64,000 bases of DNA from assembly GCA_964035545.1 (NCBI GenBank), contig OZ037765.1, positions 32,363,004 through 32,427,003 on the forward strand. The letters are read 5' to 3'. Made by a program: the position numbers and the translations under genes. The first letter of the stretch is position 1; every line of letters starts with the position of its first letter. Origin of the DNA: Bugula neritina (Eukaryota > Bryozoa > Gymnolaemata > Cheilostomatida > Bugulidae). The notes under the pieces were generated by a model that was not told where the DNA came from, made no database searches, and worked only from the letters and a program-made list of their open reading frames with translations. Positions 13,116 through 28,268 of the stretch are shown piece by piece.

Positions 13116-16051
13116 ATGACAATGTCTGCTTGTTTTAACAGTGGCTTCAACCCTCGATTCAGAGTTTACGATGAGTTTGGATTACTCAATAAACTAGATA
13201 CTAAGGTAAACTTTTAATACCTTTGGATACATAGACTGATACTGATAGTGAAAGTAAAACTAAAAGTAAATGTAGCAGTAATAGAATAGTAATACTCATA
13301 CTGATTCTTGATAGTGATACTGATAGTCACATACTGATAGTGATACTCATACTGATACTCATGCTCATAGTCATACACTGATACAGTGATACTGTATTCA
13401 TACTGATACTCGTAATCATAGTGATACTGATGTCTGATAGTCTGATACTATAGTGATAGCCATATTCATACTCATACTTATAGAACATTTGAAAACACTC
13501 AAGGTTTTAGAAGTGCCTCATTCGTTTTACAGTGTGGACTACAAGACCAAGTTAAGTGATAGTTCAGTAGTTGTGTTGATTCAAATTTGTGTTGATTTAA
13601 TATTATTAGTAAAAGCCAAAAAGTGAACTCGGAATGGGATTTAAACTCATTTTGATTTACTTTTAGTATTTAGCCACTTATTATAATATTCAACAATATT
13701 TTGAATAAAAATAACTAGATAAAATTATATATTTTGTTGTAGTAGTGCAATTATGTAGAACAAAGCTGTATTTATAAGTAAAAGTTATATATTTTCTGTT
13801 GTAGAGTTTTACTAATATTACTGCAGTGTGCTGCTCACACATGAAAAAGGTAGGTGATATTGGAATTCAGACTGTTTTGTGATGATAGTAGAGAGTAATT
13901 GAAATATAATTTTATGATTATTTGACTTGAGAACTAGCTATTGCTTGAGTATGACTAGACATACTGCTGCTCATTATTCTCATCTCAGAACTCTCACAGT
14001 TTGTTAAATCATACAGTTTTCACGTACAATGTACTAGAATACTAGGTTTGTGTATATATTTGCATACCTTGAGTTTTATATGTTGGCAAATGAAAAGCCC
14101 TCCATTCACTGATTGTATAGCTTATGATAAGTTGAAGTAACTTCCCTTTCAGGTTGATAAACTGGCGATGTTTGAGTCTGTAGCAGCAAGAAATGGCTTG
14201 GAAGTCAAACTCCTTCAGTCTTCCGCTCAGACATTGGATTCGTTACTAAAAAGTGGGTAGATGTTTCGACCAGCCTCATTGGAATCAGTTTATTTGAAAG
14301 CTTATATAAAGAGTTTAATATTTTTAATTTCACTATTGTTGAAAACCTCCAGTTGTATTTTTACCAGAGATGACTATTGTTTGAGTAGTGTTGATGAATG
14401 AGATGGTACTGAGATTGACTAGGACTTTTATTGACTAAATTACTGGGCAACCAAGTGGTAGAGTATTGCATCCAGATGTATTGTATTGGTAAAGATTTTG
14501 CAACTTGGGTTAAGCTCTACAGTGTCTTCATATGCTCAATGCCATTTTATTCAATTGTAAAGTTCTCTATTGTATTTCTGTTAGGTTTTCTAGAGAAATG
14601 TCTCAGTGCAGAACAGATGGAGCATGATTTGTCCACCCTTGGTTTATCTTCGGACAAAATTGAAATTGTCACTAAATGTGTAAGTAGTGAGTTTAATCCT
14701 TTTTCTCTTGCTGTAGGTACTTTACAAGTATTAAACATTTTCAGTATTTTCTGCTACAGAATTTCTTACACTAGTAATGATTAGTCTTTTAACCTGTTAA
14801 GCTAATTGTTATTAGTCAAGTGACATGTTTCAGCAGTGATTATCATTTAGCCTGAAGTACTGTTCTACTTTATAGTTTGAAGAGTGGAGAACACTGTCTG
14901 GTAAATGTAGCACAAGTATTGACAATTTTTGCAAATACATATTTTTATGATTTCAATCACTTAGATTCTTTTTGCTCTGTGAGGTAGCAAAAAGTGTACT
15001 TGGTTGTTTCCTGTATGCAGGGTTTCTGGTAATGAGTGGATTTTACTCAGTCTAATGCTAATATTACCTCTTCCCACGCTAAGCCCTATACACTGTTTTA
15101 CACTAGCTTTTTATTTTTATTAAATTATAATTTTTAATTCAAATGCAATTTATGTACTTGTAGTGCTCATCTCTGATTGGCTCAAATCAAGACAAACTAT
15201 CAGTCCTTGGTGACATTTCAGCCAATCAGCTCGTAGATATGGAGTGGAAGTTTGGAGGTATACTTTCTACTAATTGCATATACCAGCTAGACTCTAGCAG
15301 CTAGACTCTAGCTGCTAGAGTGTGTTGAGTAGTATGTACGCTAGTAGCAGTGTTTGGCACTTTGCCAGATATGTTCTGAATTATTCTAGCCATGCTTTAG
15401 TTGGTACTAGATGACACCCATGTATCTTTTCTCACAGAAATTATTATTTTTCACATTTTATTTCCCTTTTCACATTTTCTCACTTTTTAATATCTTAACT
15501 ATCATTTTCAGTTCATTTAGTTTGTTAGTGTTTAGTGTTTCCTTCACCTTCTATCATGTAGGCGGAGTTTTAAACAAGTTTTATCGATCAATTTGTCAGC
15601 TTCTATTATTGTAGTGACTGCAGCCAGCAGCGAATTAGATAAAGTTGGCACTACATTTCTACAACTGAAGCTTAAAGTAGTCAACTCAAAGGGTGAACTG
15701 GAGAGTTTGAATATGGGTGAGTTCTGAGTGTAGTTTATGTTTATATTCACTCGATTTAACTCTTGCATTCTAGCAATAGCAGTGGTAATGGGTAAAGAAG
15801 AGTGGGAATTGAATTTGTTGGATTTCATTCAAATAATGGTTAATCATTAATTAATAATTCTTTTAGTAAAAAATGACATTCGCTGCTGATGGGTGGATCA
15901 TTGTGCAGAGTTTCTCTTAAGAGTCATATTTATTGTAACACCTGTTTTTGTCATCATCATTATTTATTTAATTTCAGAATTATCGCTGACACAGTTCTAC
16001 AATTTGCTTCATGAACTGGAGAAAGCTAAAACACTTCTGGACTATATTTAA
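13116..16051 (+). CDS. COMMD7: COMMD7, COMM domain-containing protein
   Basis: Seven coding exons: 13116-13205, 13805-13849, 14153-14252, 14585-14679, 15164-15257, 15615-15716, 15978-16051. The frame is continuous and gives 199 residues; human COMMD7 is 200. The N-terminal helical domain includes FLEKCLSAEQMEHDLSTLGL, aligning with the LTAKQ..ADFITLGL segment of COMMD7. The C-terminal COMM domain has NQLVDMEWKFGVTAASSEL, then TTFLQLKLKV and LTQFYNFLHELEKA, each close to COMMD7. Family role: part of the COMMD ring and Commander/Retriever-CCC endosomal recycling complex, with reported effects on NF-kB and cullin ligases. The exon 3 donor is GTGGGT (the nearby GGTAGA would break frame). A poly(A) signal AATAAA lies at 16110-16115, about 60 bp past the stop. 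Identity is firm. Confidence 0.95.
13225..13480. repeat. Degenerate TGATAC/TCATAC hexamer array
   Basis: COMMD7 intron 1 starts with a low-complexity array built from ACTGATAGTGATACTCATAC-like words. Similar words are scattered near 11590-11640 and 1960-2060. Confidence 0.8.
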
Positions 16052-17069
16052 CTGTCTGTCATTGTTTTTATTATTATTGTTTTTTTATAATAATTAAGTA
16101 TTTAGGGGTAATAAAATATCTCTGTCAATAGATTAATGCAGTTAGACAAATCTTAAACTATGAAACTGAAGTTTTACGTATTTTCAAGCGTATTATCCTT
16201 TCTTTTCATTACTAAAGTCTATTATGTTACTGGATATTGATTCAATCATAAAGTGAAAATAATTCCTAAACTGTTTTCTCAATATAGAGACCAAGAAAGC
16301 CTTTTTTTGTTGTAGTGGTACTTATATTTGGTGTTATATTCTGCATCGAAAACATACATCGAAAAGCTCACTAGCATTGATTATTGTGATCTCAGCAATT
16401 CCTGAGATAGTCCTTACTTTGCACTGTAATACGTCAACTAATTTATTGGTGCTAAATTATTGTAAGCTCTAGATTACAATAATAAATGTATTTTTTTGGG
16501 TTTGAAACTTACAATGTAACATCTGTACTCAGTATGCAGTTGTTTTTGCTGTCACAGCTGTTACATTGGAGTGTGTGCAATACTTCAATTGTAAAAATAT
16601 TGCTAAGTTTTATTGCTCCAACAAAGTTGTCTTTTCCTATAACTTTTAACTTTGTTGTTTTTGCAGAGTTCCTATACATCGATACGGTAGAGCATATTTT
16701 TTGTTGAACAATTTTATTTTAATATAATTTTTTATGTTTTTATAATGCATATGTGACAACAATTGTTACAATAAAACAATGACTATGGCTACGAAATTGT
16801 TATATCATTTTTTTTAATACAGTATAGAGATTTCAATGGTTTAACTGCAGCACTTACCACGAAAACATAAAACGTATTCAATAATTTATCGTAACTTAAT
16901 AGATGCAAGTGACAATGAAAAGAGTTATAAATAATTTCAACGGTTTTAGTACCACACAACAAAATTATGACAAGTATTTTATTTATGAACCGAAACGACA
17001 TCACATCTATGTTAACAACTTCTTTGTTTTAGGAGGTAAATAAAATGTGAAACAATATGCAATAGCCTG
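16052..17069. other. COMMD7/GPCR convergent 3' region
   Basis: The two genes converge here, so this holds both 3' untranslated regions. The COMMD7 poly(A) signal is at 16110-16115. I see no exon or repeat. Confidence 0.5.
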
Positions 17070-19609
17070 CTACTCGCCCTTTTCATCTGTGATAACTGCA
17101 GATGCCTGGGAATGCAGCATACTGTCCTCTTCCTTTATAGAGTTGATGAAATCCACTCTGGTTGCATTCGGTCGCATAAGACTACTGCTCCGAAATGTTG
17201 AATCCATTTGGTGTAATCTTCTACCTCTCTTATCTTTGTCTCGGACGCAGCTGTACATTTTTCGAAGGCGAATTTTGTAAGACGCACTGCACATGTAGTA
17301 AATTACTGGGTTTGCAGAAGAGTTGATGAAGCCTAGCATATAAATGACCACCCTCAGTGGCCAAGTGTCGTGAAAGGTCTTCTTGCTAAACGTCTCAACG
17401 AAGAGAAACACTTGAGGCGGAGTATAGCTAATAAAATAGACCAACACGCATGCAAATAGCATTCTGATCACATGTCGTCTTGATCGGGCAGCATTGCTGC
17501 TTCGTCTTACGTCTATATTCTGCTCGGTTTTCTTACTTTTGTGAGTGGAACGTCGTTTGTTGACATCATTTTCAACGCAGTCTTCTAATTGGTCAGAATT
17601 AACATTTCTTTTTTTCGATTTTTTACTAAGAAAACTTGTATTTGCCTCGGAATCGTGAAGCCCCTTCTTGTAGCCAGAAGGTTGGTGGGAACAGTCAAGT
17701 CTAGCACTTTGTCGTAATTTTCTAAAAATTAGGGCAAAAAGGACTACTTGCACAACAAGGGGTATCGCATACATAAGTGAGAACTCCAAATATTTATAGA
17801 CATAGTGCCAGGTCATGCTAATGTCTAGTTGGCAGTAGTAGACCGTCTCGGTGATGCTGACAGATGCCGGAGCCAGTTTGACAAGGACAGCAGTTGGTAG
17901 AGCACCACCAATTGAAATTAGCCAGAGGCTACCAACTGCAATGAGAATTCTTTTGCGGGTGAGAGAGGATCGTGCCTGCATTGGCCGAATAATAGCCACG
18001 GATCTGTAAATAAAGAGAATAGTTTCATGACATGATATGCTATATGCTGTTTAGTGAGTGGCTTATCTCAGGAAACTGCCCAAATCAATTTGCTAATACT
18101 TGATTATTTATTCATAAATATAAGATTATTACCAGCAATCAATAAAAATGCCATCTACAAGATAAGATAACTCGTGTTCGTCATTTGCAAACAGATTTTA
18201 AAGTGCAATTATCTATGCACACCTTTATATTAATGAATAAATCAAAAGTTAAAGGTACAAGCGTCAACTTCGAATTGAAATTTTGACTAAATTTTAATAT
18301 TATGAAGACATACATATACAACTTTACACATATATATTGTTATTATACCAATGTAAATGCACGAAGTAGCTCTCCATTGTAATATGTATAATTTTGCAAT
18401 ATTGCACTTGAAAAGTCACAAACATATATATATCATGTTGGTCAAAGTTAGCATAATAGTTTGAAGGCAACAAGTATATTCTCAAAGTAGTATGTACCAT
18501 AAGCTTTCTATATTATATTGGCCGTCTACATTACTTAAAATTTAACATGTGAAATTATCTTTCAACTACTTTCAAACAGTTGTAAACTATTCAAAGCTAA
18601 CAAGAAAGTTTTCCTGTTAATAATATTGCCATCTTTACGCCTCACTTAATTGAAATAATTGTAATAATTAATTAAACCTATTTTGTTGAAGTAAATAATT
18701 TGCAATGAAATAAATAAATAGATAGATGATTGCTAAAATATCATATTCCTATTTGGTTTTGTTAAGGAATGTTTGATAATATAGTTCAAGGAACACGTGG
18801 TATACCATAGCTCTCCAAAACATTTAACAAAGATTGCTACTGAAGATCATTGTGAATTTTTAATATGCTTATAGATACTTACTACTAATAAATATGTACT
18901 ACTAAAACTTAAGCAAGTGAAGTCAACTTTTAATTGTAATCCGCATAAAAATTTAAACATGAATATTCAATTAAAGAAACAAACAATTGCTCTGTTAAGC
19001 ATTTTTGACTTATAGTAGAATTTTTCCTTGTAATAGCTTTAAAACTTTTCTTGCTGATAAAAAATTGAGCAAGTCTATAAATTAACCCTATTTTTAGAAA
19101 ATGCTATAAACTGCACTATCTATGAGATTTTTATTTTTATCAGCAAAATAGATGTAAAAGCATAAAAAATAAGCAGTGAATCAAGTGAAGGCTGTAATTT
19201 ACACTTACCTTTCTATGGTAACAGCTAGCAAGGAGAGAACTGACAGGTAAAGACTGGAAACCAAGATGAATCTAAAAACTTTACAGGCACCCTCCCCAAG
19301 CACCCAACCTCTGTCTAGCATAAACTGTATGATTTCTGGTATTCCAAAGAGATTTAGAGTAAAGTCAGCTATAGCCATATTGAGGATATACAAGTTCATC
19401 ACCGAAGCCCTCATTATCCTGCATCTGCATATCACCCAGATGACGCTGAAATTGCCAACAATCCCCACCAAGATTATAGCGATACTCAGCACAGAAGCCA
19501 GGAGGATATGGTACAGTGGCCGGCTTGCTAAGGTTTCCGGCACTTCTGTTAGACATGTTGAATTTGTGGTAGCGTTGCACGCGATATCAGCATAAGACAT
19601 CTCGGACAT
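17070..19609 (-). CDS. Orphan rhodopsin-class GPCR
   Basis: Two exons, 19209-19609 and 17070-18003, joined in phase 2 inside the DRY-equivalent motif (intron 1.2 kb, GTAAGT donor). The protein has 444 residues and seven predicted membrane segments. TM1 carries GN at IVGNFSV, TM2 LNMAIAD, and the TM3 cysteine is at GACKV. TM3 ends ER-S instead of DRY. The ECL2 cysteine is at YYCQL. TM6 has ISYTPP where most family A receptors have CWxP, and TM7 ends NSSANPVIYY. N-glycosylation sites (NATTN, NST) precede TM1. The third intracellular loop is about 80 residues and strongly basic (KKSKKR). The form is that of family A peptide or amine receptors; I cannot assign a ligand. The role would be plasma-membrane signalling through G proteins. 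The ERS and SYTP variants may mean altered activation. Confidence 0.9.
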
Positions 19610-22600
19610 TGCTTGATCTCTCTCTGTTCATAAATGTAGATACACAGTTATTGCTTGTTGATATTGGTTAGTCTTAGCAATCAAGACACTAGTATTGAAA
19701 TAAATGCCGTTCCGTAGCTACCTACAATATATCTATCCAGTAGACCATTCGAGTACTATAATATTGATAAATCTACACACTTACGATGTTTATTATATTT
19801 CTCTAAGATGTTTTATAATCAGCCACAACTCATTAACATAATATTTAGAATGCTATAGCCGCTGCATATGTATCTGCAAAAATCTGTTCGCACTCAATCA
19901 GAAAATTTATGAGTAAATATTTACATTATTAGTATATTAATTATATAGCAGTACACATTTTCGGAGCCACTTGTATAGTAGAAATTAGCATATCTGAGTG
20001 TAATATATAGAGAAAAGAAGAGTTGAATGTGTATACAGTTGAGCCATAACAGACAGTGCTACTGTATTGTGCAGATAAATCACATGCCAAATGACTGAAC
20101 TGAGTAACTTTACTGAAGATTATAAAAATCATGCCATGAAGTTTTAAATTTCAATAATCATGTACTTTGAAATCAAATAATTTAAAAAAAAATGTTTTAT
20201 GTAAAGTAGCAAATACTTTTGAAGTAATTCCACACAGCATATTGTGTTCGAAACATTGTTTATTGTCCATGCATGCTATCCAAACTAATTAAAGTCGTGT
20301 GTATTAAATTAAAATAAAACAGTTGAAGAGAATTTCAAATTAAAGTTTAGCACTTTATGCTTAGAGGACTGCATGGCAAGTTATATTCATATTTCAATGT
20401 AGCCATATTTCAAGAACACTTTTAACTGCATCTTCTAAAAAGAATAAATAAATAAAAAAATGAACAGTTCTAGTTTTAGTTTTAAAGAGTTTTTGTAACC
20501 AGTTTCAGTGGGCAAAAAACTTTTAGTTAAACGACTGTTCAAAACTTTTACCACATATAAAAAGCCTAACATAAAAATACTGCTAAGGTGAGTAGAATTG
20601 CATTCATAACAATTTAACTGTAAACTTCCAAACTCAAGTATAGTGCAGCTTTTAAAGTCACTATATGATATACAAAATCACTAAGAAAAATGCTTATAAT
20701 AGCACAAGATTTTAGAAATTACGACTTAACTGGGTGCACCAGCAATAGTAAACCTACAACCATGCACAAGTTGATATTTATATGCTATATTGCCTATATT
20801 AAAAAAGTTAGATATAGCAATAGGGAAAAAAGCAAGCTAGATGCTAAATTGCTGAAAATGCAAAAAGAAGCTTTTTAGATAAAAGAAAGAAGTGATAAAA
20901 ACTAAACAATTGTCACAGAAACTCTAAGCAAAAAAGCCTCTTAGAAAATGTTTAGCCAATAAAGAAGTAGATGTAAAACTGTGATGCAACTTTAATTTTA
21001 GACTGGAGGACTGAGAAAACGTGATAAAGCATAATAAAGTTGATTCAGAAGACCAACAGTGTTGAAAAATTAAAAAAAGTAGTTTTTGAAAAAAACTTAA
21101 TTGAGCAAACTCTGGATTTATGTTCAGGGAAGTTAGCTTTTCAAAAATGAGGCTGTGAATTTATTCGAGGGGTATGAAGCTAAAACCTTTTATCTCTAAC
21201 AAAGATATTGCAGCTACAGCATGCAGCTGTGAATATAAAGTAAGTTAACTAGAAATGGTATTCTGGTTTTAGGTAACGTAGATTACATAACCTTGGAATT
21301 GAACACGCAGAGAAAGCTTTTAAGTAAAACTATTATTCTCTCAGAAATGCAGAATTGCTATATCTGTTATATGCCATCTGCCTATATCATACCGTTCATA
21401 ATATTATTATAGTAGTTGTAGCCGCGTGAAGGTAAATAAGTAAATGTAACAACTTAAGGTGTGCGGCTAACAAGTCTACTGCAATATAAAAGTGATTGAA
21501 ACACAGAACAGTACAATTTTCACCACAATTTCTTGAAATAAAAGCTTATTGATCAGAATTTTGCAACTTTATTCCAAGTGTCATCTTCTTACTGTTTGCT
21601 GATAATCTCAAAACATTCACTTACATAATAATATGTAAGTCATTGAAAGTCAATTATGTCATATGACCCACTCTATACATAGGTTTTCAATATTATGGCC
21701 AAGTTATTACCAAGGTTTATTAAAATGACAATATTATTGGTGTTTGACCTATCTAGCTGTGTGCAAATCTCATTATTTTGATAAAATGGAAGTGTTGGCA
21801 TCAGTCAATCACCTCTTCGCGTGCACTTCGCAGCTGATAATAACTAGTAATTAGCACATTGTGCTTACAGAGCATTACAGCTTGTTGTATGTAAGAATTC
21901 ATCCCTCTGCATATAGAATGAGATGTCAATCAGGTACTGAGTCTATTCCTGTCAAGAACTGAGTCTATTCCTGTCAGGGTGTGATGATTATTCAGTGTGA
22001 AGTTTTCCAGTGTTTTAGTAAAATTTTAAACAGCAAACATATAAAGATATTAGCTAATGAAATAAACAAAACAACATAAATATATATACATTGATACTAA
22101 CAACTATTTACTCCAATGCTAGCAGCTGTAAGTTATAGAAGTTACAGCTGCATGCAGTGGACGGAGCTAGGAAGTAGGCAGGGGTATATGCCACACCTCC
22201 GCCAACTTCTCTTAGAGTGCAGTAAACTTAGCAGTACCCTACTACAATAACTCATTGCATTCCCATGAAGTATGTGAAATTAATGGCCAAATAGCAGTTT
22301 GGTTCGACATTATAAAAAGCTAGTAATTATACGAGCTATTCTATAAAATGTCAAAAGTCAAAACACAAGTCTCATGGCCATTGTCAATCTATACTTGAAG
22401 AGCTTCATATCAAGAAGCAGCTTTTATGAATCCCTGTTTAATAAACGTTTTGTTTGCATTTTTTTATTGAAATATTAATCGCTGAAAAATATTATTTTTA
22501 ACAAATTAGTATTAATATAACCTATAGTAATTTATTTTTTTTGTAAAAATTTTAGATGTCAATTTATTTATGCTTGTTTGGGTACAACAAATAAGTGCGA

Positions 22601-23100
22601 CCAAATATATGTTTTGTTTCTAAAGATTTTTATAGTTTGTTTCAATATTCCTCATCCCTTTTCAAGATTATTTTGTCCTAACTGCATAAACATATTTTTT
22701 ACTATTTTATAAATTTTGGTTTAGGGTATGGAATGAAATTCTAGTAATAGCATGGTACTCCATTTGCTATTTTTGTCATAGAACAAAGACTTTTTTCACT
22801 TTCCCTGTTGCATGCTGAAAAACCAATGCAGATACCCTAATCGCACCTGATGATACTGTTTTAATAAATTTTTGTTTCCTTATACATTGAAATATATTTG
22901 TATAATGTACAATACTGAAGGCTGGGTTACCTCTAGAAACCATATAAAACAATCAACATAATTTAGGGTATGCTTTGATAGATTATTATAAATTTATTTT
23001 GATCTAAATTGATATCATATTTTAATTGCTGATATAAATAGTATCTAGAATGCAATTGAGTGCAATATACAATTGGATTAACTTACATAACATTTTCAGT
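19610..23100. other. Gene-poor region between GPCR and AQP-a
   Basis: About 3.5 kb of AT-rich sequence holds no exon I can support. It includes the upstream region of the GPCR. Short ORFs at 19941-20132 (minus) and 20690-20878 (plus) have no recognisable similarity. Confidence 0.5.
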
Positions 23101-23102
23101 AT

Positions 23103-23904
<802 letters not shown>

Positions 23905-23906
23905 TA

Positions 23907-26900
23907 TTAGTCTTTAAAGCCATTTTTGGTATCAGATTTTATATAATTTTCAGCCAACAACGGGATTGTTTCTTCATCGCCTACATGTAATAGAAAAAGA
24001 ATATATAATATCAATAAATGCGCAATTGTACTATACGAAACTTATTTTAGAAACGAAGTAATGGCTTCACAAAGGAACAGCACCACTTCTGCTAAAACGG
24101 CTCTTTTTTCTAAAGTTATCACCTCTTTTAAAATTACTGCATATAATTATTAAACTAAACACTAAGTAGGGCGTATGAGCCATTTATGAACATTTTATAG
24201 AGGAAAACTAAGTGAATGCTTTGCTAAAAGTAAGCAGTGCTAAAGCAACTTTAATTTTTCAGATTTCTTTGTGGTGGCAAAATGGTGACACTTGTCCCCC
24301 ATGCATCTGTCAAATATGTCTTTAAGAGAGCAATTTTGGAAACAAAACCTAAGCACAGTTCAATTGATTCACTCACTGAGCAAATTTTAAGCAATTGCTA
24401 GCATATTCTTTCTTTAATGTGCAAGTATTTTAGTGGAGAATATTATACTATTATATAATACTATATATATTCATTTTGTGTTTGAGGTTTTCTCCTCTTA
24501 CCAAAGTTTGAATTTTTTGTAGTTTCATGGTTAACGAGAACAAAATCATTTGATAATTCTTCTTCACTTTCCCAGTGTAGCTCTACTAGGAAGAGATATA
24601 TAAGAGCTCCCAGGATGGCTCCAATGTGGGGGCCAACAATAGGCACCCAGAACCAGTTGTAGTTTCTGAAGCTACAAATAGGAAGACAACTCTTACTAGT
24701 ATTTAAATTGGGATGAGCATTCCTTACGTTTTGGATATGCATAAAATATTTTCATCATGCAGCTGCTGTTACTTGCAAATATAAACTTTAACAAATTACT
24801 TCTAATAACCAATGTGTAGGAGTCACATTCAAAACTGTGTTGAAAGAAGAATTCGTTCCGCAACTCTTCATGCCAAAACCTTTAGCATAATATAATGGAA
24901 TATTCAGCAAAACCGAGCTTTAGAGTCATGATATTTGCAAACTCACATAGCTCAAACAAGAACATGAAAGATACTCCCATAATGATGCAGTTTATATTTC
25001 TACAAATAGTGAAAACACTCATTAGTCTGCTATATATGCTTTCCTAAAGTCTAAAGATCGCTGTTTTAACTTGTTTTACAATATAGTAATATGACAAAGG
25101 TTAAAATGTTTTATGCACAAATATTTACTCATGCAACAGATTTTTATAATTGAATAAACTTTTTCAAAGTCATAGCGTTTGATTATAAACTTTACAGTTT
25201 GTAAATCATAGAAACATGAAATTATATATTTGTTAATTCTGATTAAAAAGTACATTTGATAACATGTCTAATAAGTTTATTCCCCTATACTGTGATTTCA
25301 AGAAAGAGTAGCTCTTGATGGATGTTTTTTTCCTTAAAGCTACAGTTTAGCATTGAAGTTTATGTAGTTGTTTTGTTCAAAAATTGTGTTCTAATATAGT
25401 AGCCAAATTGAGACAGTCTAATAAAGTATGTTACTTGAAAGTTTCAACTGAGAGTATACTAGCTTAGATACCATATGGCCCACTGTTAGACTTGAGTGTA
25501 TTCAATCGTATGCAGGTAGAAACTAGACTACCAGCATATAAACTGCAATGTATGAAAATTTACACCTGTGTGATTCTACTATGCAATACCTCTGTCTTAG
25601 TAATAGACATAGACTGCATGATAGCAGTGCTACATTTCAATGAAGAACTGCTCTGAAATAGTTCGGGCATTGTTGGTGGCAACTGAGTACAATGATTGGG
25701 GGCAGGAGTCTCAAGTTTAGAGTTTGACAACCATGTTTAAGCAAACACTGCACTCAGTGATCCCAAACTTTGTGCTGCGATTCTCTGTTCTAACAGATAA
25801 GTGTTCTGAAATAATTAGATAGAGTTTGAAGATTCTGACTGAGGCATACAAAGCCGCAAATTTTGAAAACTGAAACATGTTTATATTTATTTCTCTTACA
25901 TGCAAAGTCTTTATATCAAAAGGTATAAGTCTATCCAAGTCAATCAATGACTTGAGTATACCTAAATTGAATTGGTCAGTTCATGTTGACTTGACTCGTT
26001 GATAGCTTTAGGATCTATTTGAAAAAGTTTTGTCTGGGCCATAACTTGAGACGACTTAATATAATTTTTACTCTAATCTAAAATATGTTTCGGGAAACGT
26101 ATTTTTGACAAAATCAGATATTCATACTTACGAGAAGACATCAGTGCCCCAGCCTGCCAGAGCTGTGAATATTCTAGGAGAGAGATCTCTGGCTGGGTTA
26201 ATGGCATATCCACAGTTGTATCCGTATGCAGCACCAATCACAAACACTGTTAGTCCAACTAACACAGGTACTAGAAACTTGGGTACGTCAGCATTGCGTC
26301 TGTCTGTTATAGCCATGACTGGCAGCACCAGCAATATAGTACCCACAATCTGGCAGCAAAATGAAATTCAAATCACAAGTAATATTTGTAACCAAATTTA
26401 TTTGATTTTAAATCAGATGCCAACAGTTCATAGCGAAAGTGTATTCTATGCATTCGCTAGTGAAAAGTTGAATAAATCAACTCAAGTTTTCAGTAACACT
26501 ATCTCGAGTGTAGATTAACAAGATTAACAATCCATTTAAAGCAGACATTATATCATTTGAGTTATAATTACCTCCCGGATTTCTACTAGTACTGCACGCT
26601 TCGTTAACTTCGGAACATAAAATTATGTATTTTTCTATTCCAGTTAAGTTTTATTTAACCAGTTATATAAGTGTTTGACTATTATGTTACATTGGGAGTT
26701 GTCATTCTCACCTGGTCAGCCAAACCTTCTGTTGCTGAGAGAAATTCCTGAGGATATGTTGAGAATATTCCGGCAGTTGAGTTGGCTAGAGTTGGGTCTG
26801 TCAACTTCACTCCTCCAGAATAGTTTTCAATCGCCTCTGCAATGTTTAGAAAAATATCTTGTACAAAACGTTTGTTAGTTTATCTGTATTTAATACACTC

Positions 26901-27997
26901 GTTGAAAACTGCAGTACTACTTTTGTTATGTTCTATAATTTAGACACTACAGAGCAACAAATTAACATTGGTATTTTGAATTTGAAGATAACGTTCTATC
27001 CCAAACTCACCAAAATATACGAGGTAGACAATAGATGCCCCAACTAAAGCTCCGAGATACTGAGCTAACATATAGACAGGCAATAGTGTCCACTTTAATC
27101 GGCCAATCAGAGCCATAGCTAAAGAAACTGCTGGATTAATGTGACCACCTAAAAAGCAGCATTGTCTTTATCAGTTATTTTTAAAACTTCATACTATTGT
27201 GATACAAACTAGTATCCAATATTACAAAAATAGCTGCATTAACATATTATACTTTTCAGCTTAAAACTTTGTCATAAATATTTTGTTTTATAAAAGTAAA
27301 AATAATAGAATTTTTACAGCTGTTATAGACATACAAGAGCATGATTTGGTAATAAAGTAGTCCTAATGATTTTTCTAATTAACGTTGTTGCTTGTAGGCC
27401 TATAATACCTGAGACATTAATTGAAATCAGAATTCCTATTATGACGGCCATACACCACGCCCAGTTAATGGTTGTGAAGTCACCATAAGCTGTATGACTT
27501 GTCACTGACTGTGTAACTGATCCTAATCCAAATATCTACAACAGGAAAGAGTCACTAACAGTGCGCTATTTGGTGCCTTAAAAATTCTAAGTTATTCACT
27601 TCATTTTTCATTATCGTTTTTTTTACCATATTTTAAACAAACAATATTTATTGATTGTGACCACAATCAAAATAGCATTTACTAGGCCAGCGCTCTAGTA
27701 CTGCAAAATCACTGCTGCAATCTCAGGCCTCATGATTATAGTATGATAAAGTGACTACAGAAGCAGGCGTCAAAGTTACAACTTATTATACATTATCACT
27801 TGGATATACTGTACTAAACTTATTATTAAAAAGCTAAAGATATTATCACTTGAAAAGCATTATTGTTCATAATTTAAGCACAAAATCTGAGGGATATCTT
27901 AAAAAAAACTTACAATAAGTATGCATGTTCCAAGAAACTCAGCAAAAGCCACTCTGATTGCATAACTCTTCACTTTCACAGCTGATATAGAAACCAT
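23907..27997 (-). CDS. Aquaglyceroporin AQP-a (cluster copy 1)
   Basis: Seven exons: 27914-27997, 27409-27535, 27011-27148, 26712-26836, 26132-26349, 24502-24671, 23907-23980; 311 residues. Membrane channel of the GlpF/AQP3-7-9-10 class, passing water, glycerol or urea. NPA boxes are GGHINPA (N75) and NPARD (N209-D213); the Asp after NPAR is the aquaglyceroporin mark. By spacing from the NPA boxes as in GlpF, the filter is W55, G197, Y206, R212. Asn in ENYSGG and ANST in loop C are possible glycosylation sites. The last exon is inferred: exon 6 has a strong GTAAGA donor after NSNFG, and a matching acceptor (TTACATGTAG) 0.5 kb on opens a tail [15 protein letters not shown]... with an acidic dileucine motif. 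If intron 6 is retained, translation ends at 24461 (300 residues). Tandem neighbours AQP-b and AQP-c share exon lengths. Confidence 0.95.
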
Positions 27998-28268
27998 ATT
28001 ATTGTTAACCACCTGTGTCACTTGCCAAACAGCTGGTTATTATAGCAACTTTGGTAGGTACTCAGAGATGTCACTGAAACTGTCTATGAAGAAAGCATAC
28101 TGACACTAAAGAGGCCGGGGAGAACAGGTGCTTGCTGTTAGTAACTACAGAGGCAACAAAAGCAGGTGCTATAATTGAACCTGCAGTTACCAGCTTTATC
28201 TGCTTCTTATGTGTCATGACATTCCTACAACAATAATGGAGTTATAAAACATTGCCTAGTGGAGACAA

